Source: Lateolabrax maculatus
Taxonomy: Eukaryota > Chordata > Actinopteri > Acropomatiformes > Lateolabracidae
Direction: 5' to 3'
NCBI GenBank assembly: GCA_031216445.1
Contig: CM062211.1
Span: forward strand, 17,568,001-17,632,000
Length of the DNA: 64,000 nt
Under the pieces are notes generated by a model that saw nothing but the letters and a program-made list of their open reading frames with translations, did not search any database and was not told where the DNA came from. Made by a program: the position numbers and the translations under genes. The first letter of the stretch is position 1; every line of letters begins with the position of its first letter. This document shows, piece after piece, positions 12,246-24,799 of this stretch.

Positions 12246-13560
12246 GCCACTGAGAAGCCGAAACATGAGGTGTCTTTTGAGCCATTGATTCCTGTTGGCC
12301 TAAGCCTTTTCAGCGGCGAGAGGGAACAAGAGGATGGGGGGGGAGGAAGCGAGGGAGAAGCCATTCCTGTACAGTAGATGAAAAACAAACATCTGGTGCA
12401 TGTTCGGGCTTTAGCTTCCCTCAGATAGATGTTGTAGTGCCTGTGTGTGCACGGACGTGTGCACTGAGCACGCCTGTGAGCGTACTGTAGCTGCTCATCC
12501 ATACACGCATGTACGCCCAACGGCGCCTCGCTATATTCCGTAATAACCCAGCACAAGGCAGGGGAGAGGAGAATGGCCTCTCAACCCCTACAGGAAGTGA
12601 AGGAGGCAGGGAGGATGATGCCGGGGCCAACGTGGCCTTCATTCCCCCCAAGCTGCTGCTGATCAAGAGGGCTTGATGGCTTTGGCAGAGGGAGAAACTG
12701 AAGGCACCACTGGAAAGACATTAACACAAGCAGGAAAGAACCTTAAAGGAGCATAGTGGCAATCTCGACTGTTTGGCTCATTTCCCTCAGCACAGATCTA
12801 TTTTACAATGTCCCAGACCATTTCCCGCTCGGGATGCTTAGCTCGTGTGATCCCTCTGCATGTTTGGGTGAGTGTGTGATCAAGGCCCCCCTTAAGTCGG
12901 CCTAATTTGTATAATTGAAAACAGTCATCTGATGTGCGGTTCAAAGGTAGGGCAGACAGCGGCGGCTCTATGATGTCACCCAGTGATACATGAATTAGCA
13001 CCGTGGCTGGTTGTAGTTCAGCCCAAGTGCCAAGGCAGCGAGGCTAAGAAACATCGCCACTTCAAATGTTTTATTTAGTTGCTTAAAAATAAATGATTGG
13101 AAACCCAACATGTTTGTATTTGGCTGGAAAAAGTACTTTCCAAATGCTGTTAGGTGGTGATTTTTTTATTTCGAGGCTAAGTGACTTTTTTTTAAAACTT
13201 ATTGGAGGGAATGAAAAATGCATGATCATCCAGTTAGAAACAGTACAGTTTTGTCTCTTGACATTTTTGAGGGCATATTTGGGAGGTACAGTTTTCACAC
13301 GACCACAGCAAAAAAATATCTCAAATAACTCATTTTAGAACAAAAGTTTTTTCTTTTTTTTTTCTTCTGCCAGACACAATGATTTAAACCCAACTTATCC
13401 AGCGACAGGCTCCCAGTTATCAAAGCTGCTGCCCGATAAGAGCAGCAAACCTATTTTTCAACTAAACCCAGAGACATCGTTTTTGTTTTCACGTATTATT
13501 GCTGTGGTTTCATGGAGCAATCTGTCAGTGGGATTGCTGATATGGAGGCAGCTACACGGT

Positions 13561-13699
13561 GGTCCTGTGGCGTAGTGATTGAGCAAGGGACTGAGCGCTG
13601 CCAGGGTGGAGGGTTTGATTCCTCTCCTGGGCCACCCAGACTACGGAAACCTGAACCCGCTGTAGTGCAAGGCTCTGGGTAACAGCTTCTACTAAAAAC
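13561..13699 (+). mobile_element. tRNA-derived SINE (degraded)
   Basis: The head is tRNA-like, with an A-box-like TGGCGTAGTGATTG (from 13568) and a B-box-like GGTTTGATTCC (13612-13622) at about the spacing of an RNA polymerase III internal promoter. The 3' part (GTAGTGCAAGGCTCTGGGTA, then ACAGCTTCTACTAAA, about 13662-13695) matches the common fish SINE tail motif of the type GCTCTGGATAAGAGCGTCTGCTAAA. A true tRNA gene is unlikely because the cloverleaf is mutated and the tail is SINE-like. Target duplications and an A-rich end are not clear. Confidence 0.8.
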
Positions 13700-14502
13700 A
13701 GCAGGTACAGCTGAGGGGATAATGACAGGTAATTTGCCCAATATTGTGATCATTCTCATCATTTACACTTATTAGTCTTGATAATTTGAGAGCCACAATT
13801 ATTCTGCTTTTTAAATCTTTTATTCAAGGGGAACATCCCACATTGAGGGTTTATATTGATCTATTAGAAAGGAAGTCAATAATACAACACCTAACATTTA
13901 CACCGCAGCTCTCCAGTATTTTTTAATGGCTGGTGTTCCTCCTTTAACATCCTGACTGTCTGCAGCTGCAGCACCTGTTCATCATTTATGTTAAATATCA
14001 TGTTTTTTATCATGCTGCCAATATTTTACAATGATTTACATCTTGATCCTTGATCATGTAGATTTTCCTGAGCCGAGTGTGCAGTTTTAATCCCTCCTTA
14101 TTTGTCATGGGATCCTTCCTGCAAAACAAAAACACGCCTCGCACTTGATTTTTTTGGAAGAGCAAAGGTAAATGCTTTCACAGATTTGCTACAATCTGAA
14201 TTGCTGCTGTGTTGCCGCAGTCGGTGATAGAACGTAACACAGTGTCCATTTATTTATATGGAAGTGTCTCAACAGTTCGCTCTGGAATTATACACAATTA
14301 CACGTGCAATATATTTTTAGATGTTAATGATCCGGTGACAGCAGCGTCTGTTAATACAACAGAAAAACACTCCGAATAGGTTTGAAACTGAGTTTATCAA
14401 GTAACCATTATGGTCAGATTACACATGAATCACCATCTGGGGGATTTATAAACCATAAATCCAAGGCTATTTGAAAAATGGCCAAGCCTTTGTATATATA
14501 CA

Positions 14503-14524
14503 GTGTGTGTGTGTGTGTGTGTGT
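14503..14524. repeat. TG microsatellite
   Basis: Eleven TG units after a TATATATA stretch; a CA tract follows about 170 nt downstream (14690-14710). Confidence 0.9.
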
Positions 14525-15079
14525 TTGTGTGCGAGTGCACGGCCTCTGGGCACATTGTGATGCCGTTTTGGACGGCTGCCCTCATTCTGATGTCCCTATC
14601 GACTCCCTGGCCTACATGGCCAAGTACAGGCCTGTTTTCCACTGCAGGTCGATACAGACGCAGTGCTGAGGGGACAGCCCGAGGCTTACACACAGACACA
14701 CACACACACAGATGCTCGCACTTAAACACTTACAAGCATGGAAACACAATAGTATCCTCACGGTTCAAGCAGTCCACGTGTTACTAGAAACACCAGTAGA
14801 GTAGGCGAGGGATTAATCTGTCCGAGCGGGTGTGTTACTGCATGTTCTGACGGGATTTCCAGATTAGTGTGTTTTAATCCAGATGTGTGATACAGTCAGT
14901 TATTAGGGCTCGACGGCTGTGGGTTTTTTGAGGATGATCATTTTGGACTGAGGCTGACAATGATCCATATTTGATGCAAAAACAATATTTCACGGATGTG
15001 TTTTGTTTTTTGAATTTTCACAGATGTAGCAGATTAGTCTCTTTATTAGCAGAACAATAGCTTTTGTTTTATTTTGAGT

Positions 15080-15520
15080 TCTGAAACATACTGAACATCA
15101 TCAGCTTCAATCCAAAAGGATCAGCCTTGACCCCCGATAACTGACCCAATCACTGATCTGGATTAAAGAAGTGTTTAATATTACCCTTCCATAAAGTCAA
15201 GGTACTCAAAATGATCGGAGCAGAGGTCAAGATATCCTGATTTTTAATCCCCACATGGATGAAGCTCCAAAATCCCTGGATCCTACGTTACCCATAATGT
15301 AATTTAAGCCAAGGTAACCCCAATGACATCACTATGACATCATCAGGGGTTATATTTTTGGTTTATGAGGAAGCTCCTCCAGGGCCACAGATTAAACAGC
15401 TGTTTCACAGGCCGAGCAGTATTCCTGATGAAGTGTGAACTGAACCTCATGTGTAAAATTGGTGAAGTGCAAAGAGTAACGGAGTGATTATATGCTCAAA
15501 AAGGTGAAGTTTTCCTTTAA
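15080..15520 (+). repeat. Dispersed teleost repeat (unclassified)
   Basis: Sequence words such as AATGACATCACTATGACATC, GAAGCTCCTCCAGGGCCACA and CTCATGTGTAAAATTGG are ones I recognise from a repeat common in percomorph fish. The boundaries are approximate and the class is unknown. No coding capacity. Confidence 0.5.
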
Positions 15521-15739
15521 TGGTAGAATTATCGACATTCACAACCCATTTTCTTTTTTTCCCGGGAAGAATAAAATTCAGACCGATGGAGATTAAAGTG
15601 CTGCTTGTTCTTCCTCTTTCCTCCCGCGTTAGTTTCCTCTCCAGACTCTCTCCTCCCTCCTTCCTCTCTCTCTTCACCCTAACAGCTAGAGCAGTTATTA
15701 CTACTTAAAGTACTGCACTTGCTGACAGGGAGGTTCGTG

Positions 15740-15965
15740 GTTTTGTGTGTGTGCGTGTGTGTACTGTATATGTGTGTGTGTGTGTGTGCTGTAAAACACT
15801 GGTCTGATGGCTCCCTTGGGTATTTCAGAAGCTGCAGTCGCTTCTCTAAAGTTCAAGCAATTACATTTTCCGACCGGGTGCCATTTGCCAAACAGTCTCT
15901 GGCTGTGTGTGTGTGTGTGTTTGCTTATATGGGCATCTGTGTTTGTTTATTACGTGTGTGTGTTT
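15740..15965. repeat. TG-rich tracts
   Basis: Interrupted TG runs occur at about 15744-15788 and 15905-15921, with a third short run near 15953. Open frames of Cys/Val runs here are artefacts. Confidence 0.85.
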
Positions 15966-16215
15966 CTCTTTAAAGTCACATACTGTACCTTGTATGTAAA
16001 GATTCTTAGACAAGTGCAGGAAACAGAGCTGCTGAAGGTGTGAATCACTTCTTGTTTACTTTTTATTGGTGGCAAATTGAATAAATATGCAAATATACAA
16101 TGACTGAGGGTTATCTACAGTCTGCTCACTTACACTTTATGTAGCTTTAAAAAATGCATGTTTGTCTACTACACATTATCAGTGGGTGGACTGAACTGTA
16201 AAATAAATACTACTA

Positions 16216-16445
16216 CCAGGGCTGAAATTAATCATTATTTTCATTATAAATTAATCTGTTTATGATTTACTGATTAAAGATCTAATCTAGAAAATGTCAA
16301 AAAATAATGAAAAATGCCAGTCACAGGTTCCCCAAAGGCCAGTGTGAGCTCTTCAAGTTATTTGTTTTTTTCTGACCAACAGTTTTGCACCCAAAATATT
16401 CAAATTATAATTAAAAAACAGAGAAAAGCCAAATAATTTGATCAA
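16216..16445 (+). repeat. Dispersed GATTAAT-type non-autonomous element, 5' part
   Basis: The sequence starts CAGGGCTGAAATTAATCATT and continues with GATTAATCTG-like words, AAATGTCAAAAAATAATGAA and GGTTCCCCAAAGGCC. This is the pattern of an abundant fish element beginning CAGGGCTGCAACTAA. Related copies lie at about 19148-20000 and 37967-38440. The right end is missing here. Confidence 0.65.
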
Positions 16446-17099
16446 TGCCAGGCATTTAACAATACTGTCATCTGTCTATCTATCTGTCTACAGAACTAGA
16501 TACCACATAAGGTCCCATCAGGGCTGTAAAATGAAGATCTGTTAGTGGTCAGATTCAGCAGAGTGCTGTGGATCCAAAGCAGTAAATTCAGCTGTAAAGT
16601 CAGATTTTAAATGCAGTAATACAGCACGGGGTCAGTGTACTGTGGGTAGTCAGTGATGTGTTTGGCATGCTGCAGTAGATGTGTACATGACTGGAATGTG
16701 TCCGAGCAGCAGGTTCTTGTCGGCCTGGTGTAGAATTACAGACTAGGATTGCACCAATATGTGTTGTTAAAGGCCAACAGAGATAATTTTGGATTGAAGC
16801 TGCCAATAGCCAATATTTTATTTTTTTACGTTTTTGCCAAATATACCGCATCTGGCAAAATAGCAAGTAAACAGCGTCCGAGATGGAAGGTTATTCTGGT
16901 CGGGTTGCAGCATGAAGGCCTGCATGCAACATTAAAACCCACTGAAACTCAAAATGGTGTTTCCTGTATATGTTGTCCTTGCATGAAATCGGCTTTAACT
17001 GTCATATGAGAAGTGATTGTACTGTATTTGAAAACCATTTTTAAAATCACTCCAAACCTATTTTTATCTTGATTTTATGTCCCCGTACACTTTAAAGTT

Positions 17100-17830
17100 G
17101 TTGTGTTCCCTGCTGCAAGAAGGCGCCAAATCAGTTCACAGCCAACAGGGGCCTCTGGTGACGAGAGCAACTTAGAAAATCTTAATTTTACAAAAGTGAC
17201 GATAAGAATGGGGACTCAGTCTCTATCTCAAAAAAAATGGGTTAACGTTTTGGTCCACTCTCACCACTTTCATCAGCCTCGCTCCTAGATGCAACAGGCA
17301 GCTGCAGGCTGTCGCTGCCTGTTGCACCTGCTCAGCACCAAACACACACAGTTAGAGACCAGCTGGCGAACATAGAGGAGCATTCAGCTGCTAAAGAGCC
17401 AGATATATTACATGGTGGAGACCAAAACGGGGCTAACAGAGCTACACATCCATGCATGTGTATATCAGCAGCTGCGTGCTAACACGTTTGCCATATGAAC
17501 TTTATAAAGTGAAATATGTCCCTGTTGTGTTTAAATCTTATTGTGCTGCCCCCAAGAGGCCAAAACAATGTTTTAATCTTTGTTAAAGTACATAAAAAAA
17601 ACAATAGGTAAACTACACATAAGTTGCTTTGGAAATGGTATATTTAGAATTAAATTTTCACTTGTGAAAATTAAAAATATAAGCAAGGCTAACAGTTTCC
17701 CCCTGCTTCCAGTCTTTGTGCTAAGCTAAGCTAATCCTGTATCTATCTGCACTGGACACAGAGTGATGAAACCCATATTGATTTTTTTGTCTATCTGTGT
17801 TTGTGTAATTTCACAAAATGTCATTTTTGC
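17100..17830 (+). repeat. Dispersed teleost repeat, copy A
   Basis: The words GAACATAGAGGAGCATTCAG, GCTGCTAAAGAGCCAGATAT and the downstream AGTTTCCCCCTGCTTCCAGT plus GTGCTAAGCTAAGCTAA are hallmarks of a very common percomorph repeat. Part of it is shared with copy B at about 42570-43090. It may be a composite of two repeats. No coding capacity was seen. Confidence 0.6.
17290..17326. repeat. Inverted repeat (13-bp arms, 11-nt loop)
   Basis: TGCAACAGGCAGC (17290-17302) and GCTGCCTGTTGCA (17314-17326) are perfect reverse complements around an 11-nt spacer. It lies inside the dispersed repeat at 17100-17830. It could fold as a hairpin in RNA, but a local inverted duplication within a repeat is the simpler reading. 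Confidence 0.85.
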
Positions 17831-18007
17831 TGCTGGCAGATGTCTTCTCTGTTTCTCAGGGGAATCAGCAGCAGAGTAAGTTTCACTAGTTAGCACTCAG
17901 AGTTGAGTTCAGCGTCTCGTGTGTTCTCGGGGACGGTCTGGTTGAGCTGACTAGTGGTTTGGGAGATCCAGAGCTGGATCTGCAGGGGCTGTTAAGTTTG
18001 AGAGTTG

Positions 18008-18010
<3 letters not shown>

Positions 18011-18049
<39 letters not shown>
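18011..18049. repeat. TG microsatellite
   Basis: About 19 uninterrupted TG units; followed by an AGG trinucleotide repeat at about 18110-18134. Confidence 0.97.
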
Positions 18050-18050
<1 letters not shown>

Positions 18051-18530
18051 AGTGAGCAGAATGGGCTGCCATAGGCCTGACAGGATGACAGCTGTCACCA
18101 AGGAAATGAGAGGAGGAGGAGGAGGAGGAGGAGAGACACTGCCTCAAGGGAACACACACACACTCCCTCAGACAAGGCCTGGAAGTCGTGTGTTCGGTTG
18201 TGTGTGTGTATTTTAGCATGTTTGTGTGTTTGTTTGTGAGCCAGAGAATAGCTGCAATGGGAGTATAATTGGTTTGTGTTTCAGTAATGTACACACTTAT
18301 CTTCACATCAGCAATTACAGTATGTGTGTTGAAAAGGAACAAAGGGACAGTGTCGGTATGTGTTTACAAGGGGTGTGTGTGTGTCTGTGTGTGTGTGCAC
18401 ATGCCTCCCCTGTGTGTGTGTTTGTGTGTGCTCTATGTATTGAGTTTGGTCTGCTTCATTAGTTTATATTGTAAAATCGATGTTGCCCATTGTGGTGCGA
18501 GCTGCCTCTGTTCGTACTCCCTGATACGCT

Positions 18531-18531
<1 letters not shown>

Positions 18532-18574
<43 letters not shown>
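18532..18574. repeat. TG microsatellite
   Basis: About 21 uninterrupted TG units, with shorter TG runs around 18375-18430 and 18575-18590. Confidence 0.97.
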
Positions 18575-18576
<2 letters not shown>

Positions 18577-19147
18577 TGTGTGTTTGTGTGCTCAGTAATA
18601 GTGACCCTGGGGAGAGAGTCTGACACGGGGGGGAGGAGCCCCCTAAGTGACCTGGAAAGCAGACCCATCCATCAACTCTTTCTCCTCTCAATCCTTTCGT
18701 TCCCTCGCTATTGTCTCCTTTTTTCTTTTCCTCTCCTCTGTCGGCCCATTACGGCAATCGCTGCTCTTAAAGCTGCGGCGAGGACCTCTGTGTGTTCGAG
18801 TGAGCGTGTTCGAGCAAGTGTGTGTGTGAGCGTTTCTGGGTTGCCTCCTCTTCCTCCTCCTCCGTCCCCCCCCACCCCGCCGGAGCAGCGTGAGGTTATG
18901 TGTATTTAACCCGGGCGAGCTGGCCCCGCTAAGCCTAATGGTCTCAGTAAGATGGAGAGGAGAGCGAGGCGGAGTGAAACAGGAGAGGACAGGACGCTAA
19001 AGCGAAGACAGACTAAAGAGTAAAGACAGGGATGAGTGGATGCAAACGGAGGAATGTGGAGCCCAGACAGGCAAAGGAGCTTAGTTAGTACTCTGCTTTT
19101 CATTTGCTCCTTTTTAGCCTGAATTATTGTTTTTTTTTTTTTTGAAA

Positions 19148-20000
19148 GTGCGGCTGCCACTAATGATTATTTCATTATTGATTAATAGCAATGCACAGAT
19201 CCTACTGTCTCTCTCCAGATACTGATTCCAATATTCCAACCTTGTGTATTAATAAGTACCTGATCTAATACCAGTTAGGGTTGGGTACTGGTACTCAACT
19301 GTACCTTTTTTTAGTACTTAACTCTATTTGTTTCATACTAAAAAAATTGCACATACTGTTTTAGTGTACTCAGTTGTTACAAGGAACAGTGGCTGACCTG
19401 GTAGCACCGACATAATTCAGTCGGTACCCTTAACAGTGGAGTTCGGTACCCGACCCTGATACCAGTGCCCCTCTTTTTCTTTCAGTTCTAAATCTGTACA
19501 TCTCGCTGTGTGAACCTGATTGGGATCATTTCATGTGTAAGATAAAATGAGGCTGTGACACAAAGAGTAACTACGATGTTATACCGCCCTCTCAGTTCTG
19601 TTTCACTTGTGACCGAACTGATAGCTGTGGTCGGGTCCTCCAAACCCTTTACTAACTGTCTGTCTTACTAGAGGACCAAAGCTTGTCATTCCTGCTGTGC
19701 CATATTGAGGAGAGATTTAGCGAATGGTCAACTGTGTTGTTGTTATTTTTTGATTAATGATTTAACGTAGAACCTGGAAATTGTTTATAACAAGTAGTGA
19801 AAGCCCAAGGTTTTGTTGGACCAACAGTCTAAAACGGCAGAATGTTCAATTTCCATTGATACACTTTAAAACAGAGAGAAGCAGCAAATTATCACATTTA
19901 AGCAGCTGTAGCCATTGACAGTATATTCAATTTTGCCTCATTAATGACTTAAAAAGGTTCAGTATATTGTTGGTTCACTAATTGTTTCACCACTAATTAA
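19148..20000 (+). mobile_element. Non-autonomous element interrupted by nested insertions
   Basis: The left part (19143-19190: GGCTGCCACTAATGATTATT, then ATTGATTAAT) and the right part (about 19741-20000: TTGATTAATGATTTAA, GTTGGACCAACAGTCTAAAA, TTCACTAATTGTTTCACC) look like the two portions of the same GATTAAT-type element as at 37967-38440. The 550 nt between them are a later insertion with ACAGATCC/GATACTGATTCC-like sequence, which itself contains the 183-bp MITE at 19276-19458. The order of insertion is inferred. Confidence 0.55.
19276..19458. mobile_element. hAT-type MITE (183 bp) with 8-bp target duplication
   Basis: The left end TAGGGTTGGGTACTGGTACT and the right end, whose reverse complement reads CAGGGTCGGGTACCGAACT, form imperfect terminal inverted repeats. 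Both ends are flanked by the perfect direct repeat ATACCAGT (19268-19275 and 19459-19466). An 8-bp duplication and a CAGGG-type terminus are the hallmarks of hAT transposons. With 183 bp and no frame it is non-autonomous. The perfect duplication suggests it is younger than the surrounding repeats. Confidence 0.85.
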
Positions 20001-21104
20001 AAAGGAAAATCCACCTTAAAGAATGAATGTACAGACTGTTTGCTCAGATTTGATAAACCAGACAAATCCTGGAGCGGCTCTGTAGACAGTGAATAATGGA
20101 ATGACTCCCAGCACGCTGGGGCGATGGTACCGGGATATGAAGACATTTCCTCATTCACAGCTGGAAGTCATACATTCAACTAAAACTCATTTGGATGGGA
20201 TACCCGAAGCAAAAAGTCTTTGAGCTCACGTATTCAGTCACTAATTTAATATCAGCCGAATGGCCTCCAAAAAGGTGTCACGTCCCATATCACATTAATT
20301 TGAAACTTGAAGCTCGGATTTGCAGCTTAAGGAGCCGGTTGTGATTGTAGATATTGAAATCACTATCCAAAATCGCTTAACTGTTATGGTGCATTCAGGT
20401 ACTATGTGAAGTGAATCGTCATGTTGCTTTATTTGACCTCTGACCAGGTTTACGTGCAGGCTGTCAAAGGTAAATGTGATCATCTCGCAGCTTGAGGAAA
20501 GATAAATGAGGGACTGCATGTCAGCAACATACAGATTTGTTACTGTGCATCAATGTGTTTTTCCCGCCGGTGACAAATTTTAGTTTGTTTTGTGAAATAA
20601 TGAATGCCTGAAACCTACAGCCTTCCTCAAACAGGATAAAATAGAGGAAACGTAAATCATGGTTAGGTGTCACAGCACTCTATTCTGCTGCTGTGCTTAG
20701 GAGCAGAGGGTCTAATATTCTTTTAGAGCTGCTCAAATCATAGAAATAATTTCTACACAGGGCTGATATTGGCCTTTTTATTATTGTCCACCTCAGATAT
20801 GAGTTTGATTAACTGGTATTTACTGTTTCCTCACAGAGGAAACCCGACAATGTACCATTTGTTGACTCCAATCACATTTTGATCGATTTTCAGAAATAAA
20901 TGTTAGTAATAAAGCCGCCCGAAGCCCACATCTGCCAGCAGGGTGAGGTCAAACAATGTGAGCCGCCCTGCTACAGTATGTAGGCGGGAAGGTACCAATC
21001 AAAACCAGGATCACGTTTCATACACCCGGCGCGTTGTACGGAGGTTGTGTGAGGCTCCGCGGACACAGAGGGGTTAAAAAGAGATGATTAATCAGGGGGC
21101 TTTC

Positions 21105-21105
<1 letters not shown>

Positions 21106-21146
<41 letters not shown>
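21106..21146. repeat. TG microsatellite
   Basis: About 20 uninterrupted TG units, followed by a short TG run at about 21156-21166. Confidence 0.97.
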
Positions 21147-21147
<1 letters not shown>

Positions 21148-21299
21148 ATGTATCTGTGTGTGTGTGAGCGGGGTGAATGGGGGTCTGGCATCCAAGCGGC
21201 AAGGTAATGAGTGGAGCCACAGTGTGTGTGGACCTCTAGCCTCTGCAGTGGAGAGGAGGGGGGCATGAGTGGAATACAGAGAGACGCTGTTCCTCCCGC

Positions 21300-24200
21300 T
21301 GATGGCTCTGTTGGTTATGGATGAAACAGCTCCAGCCTTTTTATTTATTTTATTTTTTTTTAGAGGCAGACCAGCAATGCACTGTGGGAAGCTGGGTTTA
21401 TTTCTCTCATCAGCACAAACGATGGAGCCTTGACCTGATGTGTATCATCACCAATGATAGTTTCTTTACCCCTATGAGGAGAATTTTATGTTTTGGTCTA
21501 GGACATGAAGGAATAAAGTTAAAGAAAACAGAAAAATTGCGTAGAAATAACCAAGAAATCAAACCTTCTTTCAAAATGGAAAGATGGGATGTAGGATAAC
21601 TTATAAAAATAAAAACAAAACTTTACCTTGTCTTGTATAAGAAGTTATAGCAGGACAAGCTGCAGCAGCAGTCTGGTGATACTTTTGCCTGAGGAACATG
21701 TCAATTTACAGGTGAATATCTGGCATTTAGAGATGTTTCAGCACAAACTGGACAGCAGTCGCAGCTCTTTCGCTCTCTTGCCTTGTTTTTCTGTGACTGA
21801 TCAGTAATCTGCTACTAAAAATGTATAATTCTGACAGTGTGTTTGCCAATCAAGCTGGCTTAGCAAATCTCAGATATGACAGACAGAGATATCTCTGTCT
21901 ACTTCAATGACCTTGAGCTAAAAAGAAGAACCATGGTGAACACAATGTGGACAACAGACTGTAGACTAAGACTACATTCACCCTGTAACTTGAACTTTAC
22001 AAAGCTCTTGAAACCACATGCAGACAGGTCAGTGTTTTGTAGCCGTTGGAATAAATTGTGAGAAATTTTGGCTGCTCGCTCACTTCTTTTCACGAATGCT
22101 GCTGTTCTTGTGTTATTTTTTTCTGTGTCGTATTTTTCTAGCAACATAACCTTCTTCTTCTGATAAACAGGTTAGATTGGAATATTAACCAAAAGATGTT
22201 ATGCTGCTGTGATCCTGCTAACATATTAATCTGATTTTATTGTTGTTTTACTTCACCATAATAGTGGCACTGAATTACACCAGTCTAGCCAATCAAGGAC
22301 ATCTATATGAGCCTACAAAAACTGTTATTTGTGTATTTTTTTTCTTTTTCAACTGATATATATTGGCTTCACCGTCTAATCAGCCCATAGAATCAGTGAG
22401 CTTGGAGATTAGTTGTGATTGCGGTGAAACCTTTCTGAATAGGCCAATTAAACTGCCACTATTTCTTTCCAGGTCGTTCAACAGGCTGCTAATGGATAGA
22501 TCAATAGGAAAAGTCACTCAATGTGTGCAGTTTGGCTTTGTGAAATAAGAAGCCGTTTATGGCTCATACATCTGCAGGATAATTACAGCGAGCGGTGGAT
22601 TTATGTAAGGAAGATATGTAACAGCTGTAGATCAAATCTGGAAAAAACAAAGACAGGGTACAATGACAGATCATTTAAGACATAAGGTTAGAGGAACGAA
22701 GCAAAGGAAAAATGTCAATGCCTCCACCCGGATCCCACCTCCTTATCACGAGTCGAGGCTTTTTAGGAGCTTGTGAGAGTCAGATAAAGCCGGAGAACGG
22801 GTCAGCCCAGGTGATTACACGCTATTCAAAACGACGAGGTCACGCAGGAAGTTTGAGTTCACGTATGCCGGGGCACCCGAGGGATCCGTGAGAGGAGAGA
22901 ACGCAGCGTTATTAACTCCCCCTGCCTGTTCTGGTCTGGTCCCACTTGACATTAGCAGGAGAAAATGACATGCTTTTAGCAGTGGCTGCTCATATAAGAG
23001 GGTTACCTCTGTCATTTAGAGGCAAGAGCTGCAAGAGCTGACAGGAGCCCCAGATCTCAAGAATAACCTGGTTTAAAAGATAGAAGAAAGAAAAAGAGAT
23101 AGTTGGAGGGAGGAAAAGAGAGGGAATATGCCACAGACGTTTGGCAGAATGAGTGTCTTTTCTAAGCAGCCATGAATATCTCACTCTCTTTAAATACTCC
23201 ATCTTAACCCCAGCATATGCATCTTGTCAGAACTTCCATTGACATGTTAATTGATTCCTCTAACCCCTAAGCTGAGCGCTGTCAGCTGCAAATGCCAGCC
23301 GAAGGTAACTGTTGGAAGCCATTTGAACGTCACTACCCAGAAATCGTGAAAGGGTGATGTCAATGAATGTCAAGGAGCATGCTTTATTTTTACCAGCCTG
23401 GCCAATCTGCAAGGGCTTAAAGAAAACTAATTATATACTGTACATTTCCCGAGTCCTGGTTTCTTAGGACAGGCTTTCACTCAGTTCTTATTAAGAAACA
23501 ATTGGGATTTTGCGCTTACATTTTGATTAATCACATTCTCTGGGTAGAGTATACGTGCCAGTGAGGTTACCGTTAAATTTGCTCAAATCCTCCCTTTAAA
23601 ATAGCACCTTTCTTCCTCATTTTTCTCACCTTTTCTTCCCTGTGTAAGTCCAAATGTGGACGAGCACGCCACTTCAATCAATCCAGGCCCTAATTAGGCC
23701 TCTGCCTCACCTCGCCCGGCGTAATGATGGCGCGGCCACATAAAAAGCATCCTTTGGTTGTTTTCCTCCACTTCAAAAGCTGTCTCCCCGCAGACCGCCC
23801 CACCATGATTTAGCAGCAGGTCTTTAGGTTTGTTTGTCCTCTGTTTTGTTTAGTCATTAAAGTTGTCACACTCTGTTTGGATCAAAGCGGCTTCAGGAGC
23901 GGCACAAATTAACGTCCTAAATATTAGAGGTGACACCTCGTTAATGGGATGTAACATGTCAGAGGGGAAGCGGGCAGCTAACGCGAGGCGAGAAGGGGGC
24001 TTTTGTTCAGGGCATGGCCGTATATTTCTTAGGATGTGGAGCCCTGGCGGCGGCGTTTGCATTATGTCGAGTTGTGGTTTCGGTCGGCGGAGGGTTAGTG
24101 TTGTGCAGTTGGCAGCGGCGGTTGTTATCAGGAGTGCTGGCTGGGTGCTGCAAGGCGTTTTGCAGGTTGTCAGGCGGTGGGTGTGGTGGTGAAACGTGAT

Positions 24201-24470
24201 TGATGGTGAGTGGGCGCAGCGGTGGGCATTATGGCGGCCGCGGTCGGCTCAGATTGGCAGGCAGCTCTTTGTAAGTGCTTTCCTGACCGACAGACATTAC
24301 AGCCTTTTGTGGTTCTCTGGGGTGCTTTCACACAACTATAGGCAGTCAGTGTGCGTCCACGAGTGTGTGCGTCGCCACTGTGATCCCTCTGAGGCAGGTG
24401 GTTTCCTCTCAAAATCTTTTGCCACGCGCACATTTGTTTCTGACACACTTACTCACTGATGGATGGATGG
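21300..24470. other. Intron 1 segment without gene or strong repeat
   Basis: No gene was recognised. The stretch 22690-24250 is mostly unique and GC-balanced, with words typical of regulatory sequence: GACATGTTAATTGATTCC (23242), GGCCCTAATTAGGCCTC (23685) and ATTATGGCGGCCGCGG (24227, a YY1-type ATGGCGGC core). The AT-rich stretch 21480-22400 shows nothing identifiable. Enhancer content is an inference. Confidence 0.35.
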
Positions 24471-24674
24471 TTGTGTTTACCCACTCGCGAGTGTGTTTAA
24501 ACTGAGTCTGGGCCAAAACCACTCACAGGTCGGCCCTCGGTGCGCACCGCAGACGTACGCCGAAGAGACACACACACACTAATGAGAAAAGTTCCAGAGG
24601 TTTTTGTTTTAATGAGAAGTCCACGGCTCCGTCTCACCTCCGCTGGTAAACAACAATCTCAACAACTCACTGGG

Positions 24675-24677
<3 letters not shown>

Positions 24678-24710
<33 letters not shown>
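24678..24710. repeat. TG microsatellite
   Basis: About 16 uninterrupted TG units, 100 nt before a CA-rich complex repeat. Confidence 0.97.
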
Positions 24711-24712
<2 letters not shown>

Positions 24713-24799
24713 GTTAACTTTATGCTGAGAGGTTGTCTTGCATCCCACATTTGCCTGGCGCTGAGCGCTTGTTAGTATTATTGTCAAATTCCTCCATGA

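Noticed and set aside
13561..13632. A functional tRNA gene
   Set aside because: Cloverleaf positions are mutated and the sequence continues into a SINE-type tail.
18490..18909. Cys/Val-rich and Thr/His-rich proteins over TG/CA repeats
   Set aside because: Translations of microsatellites in this and many other positions; not genes.
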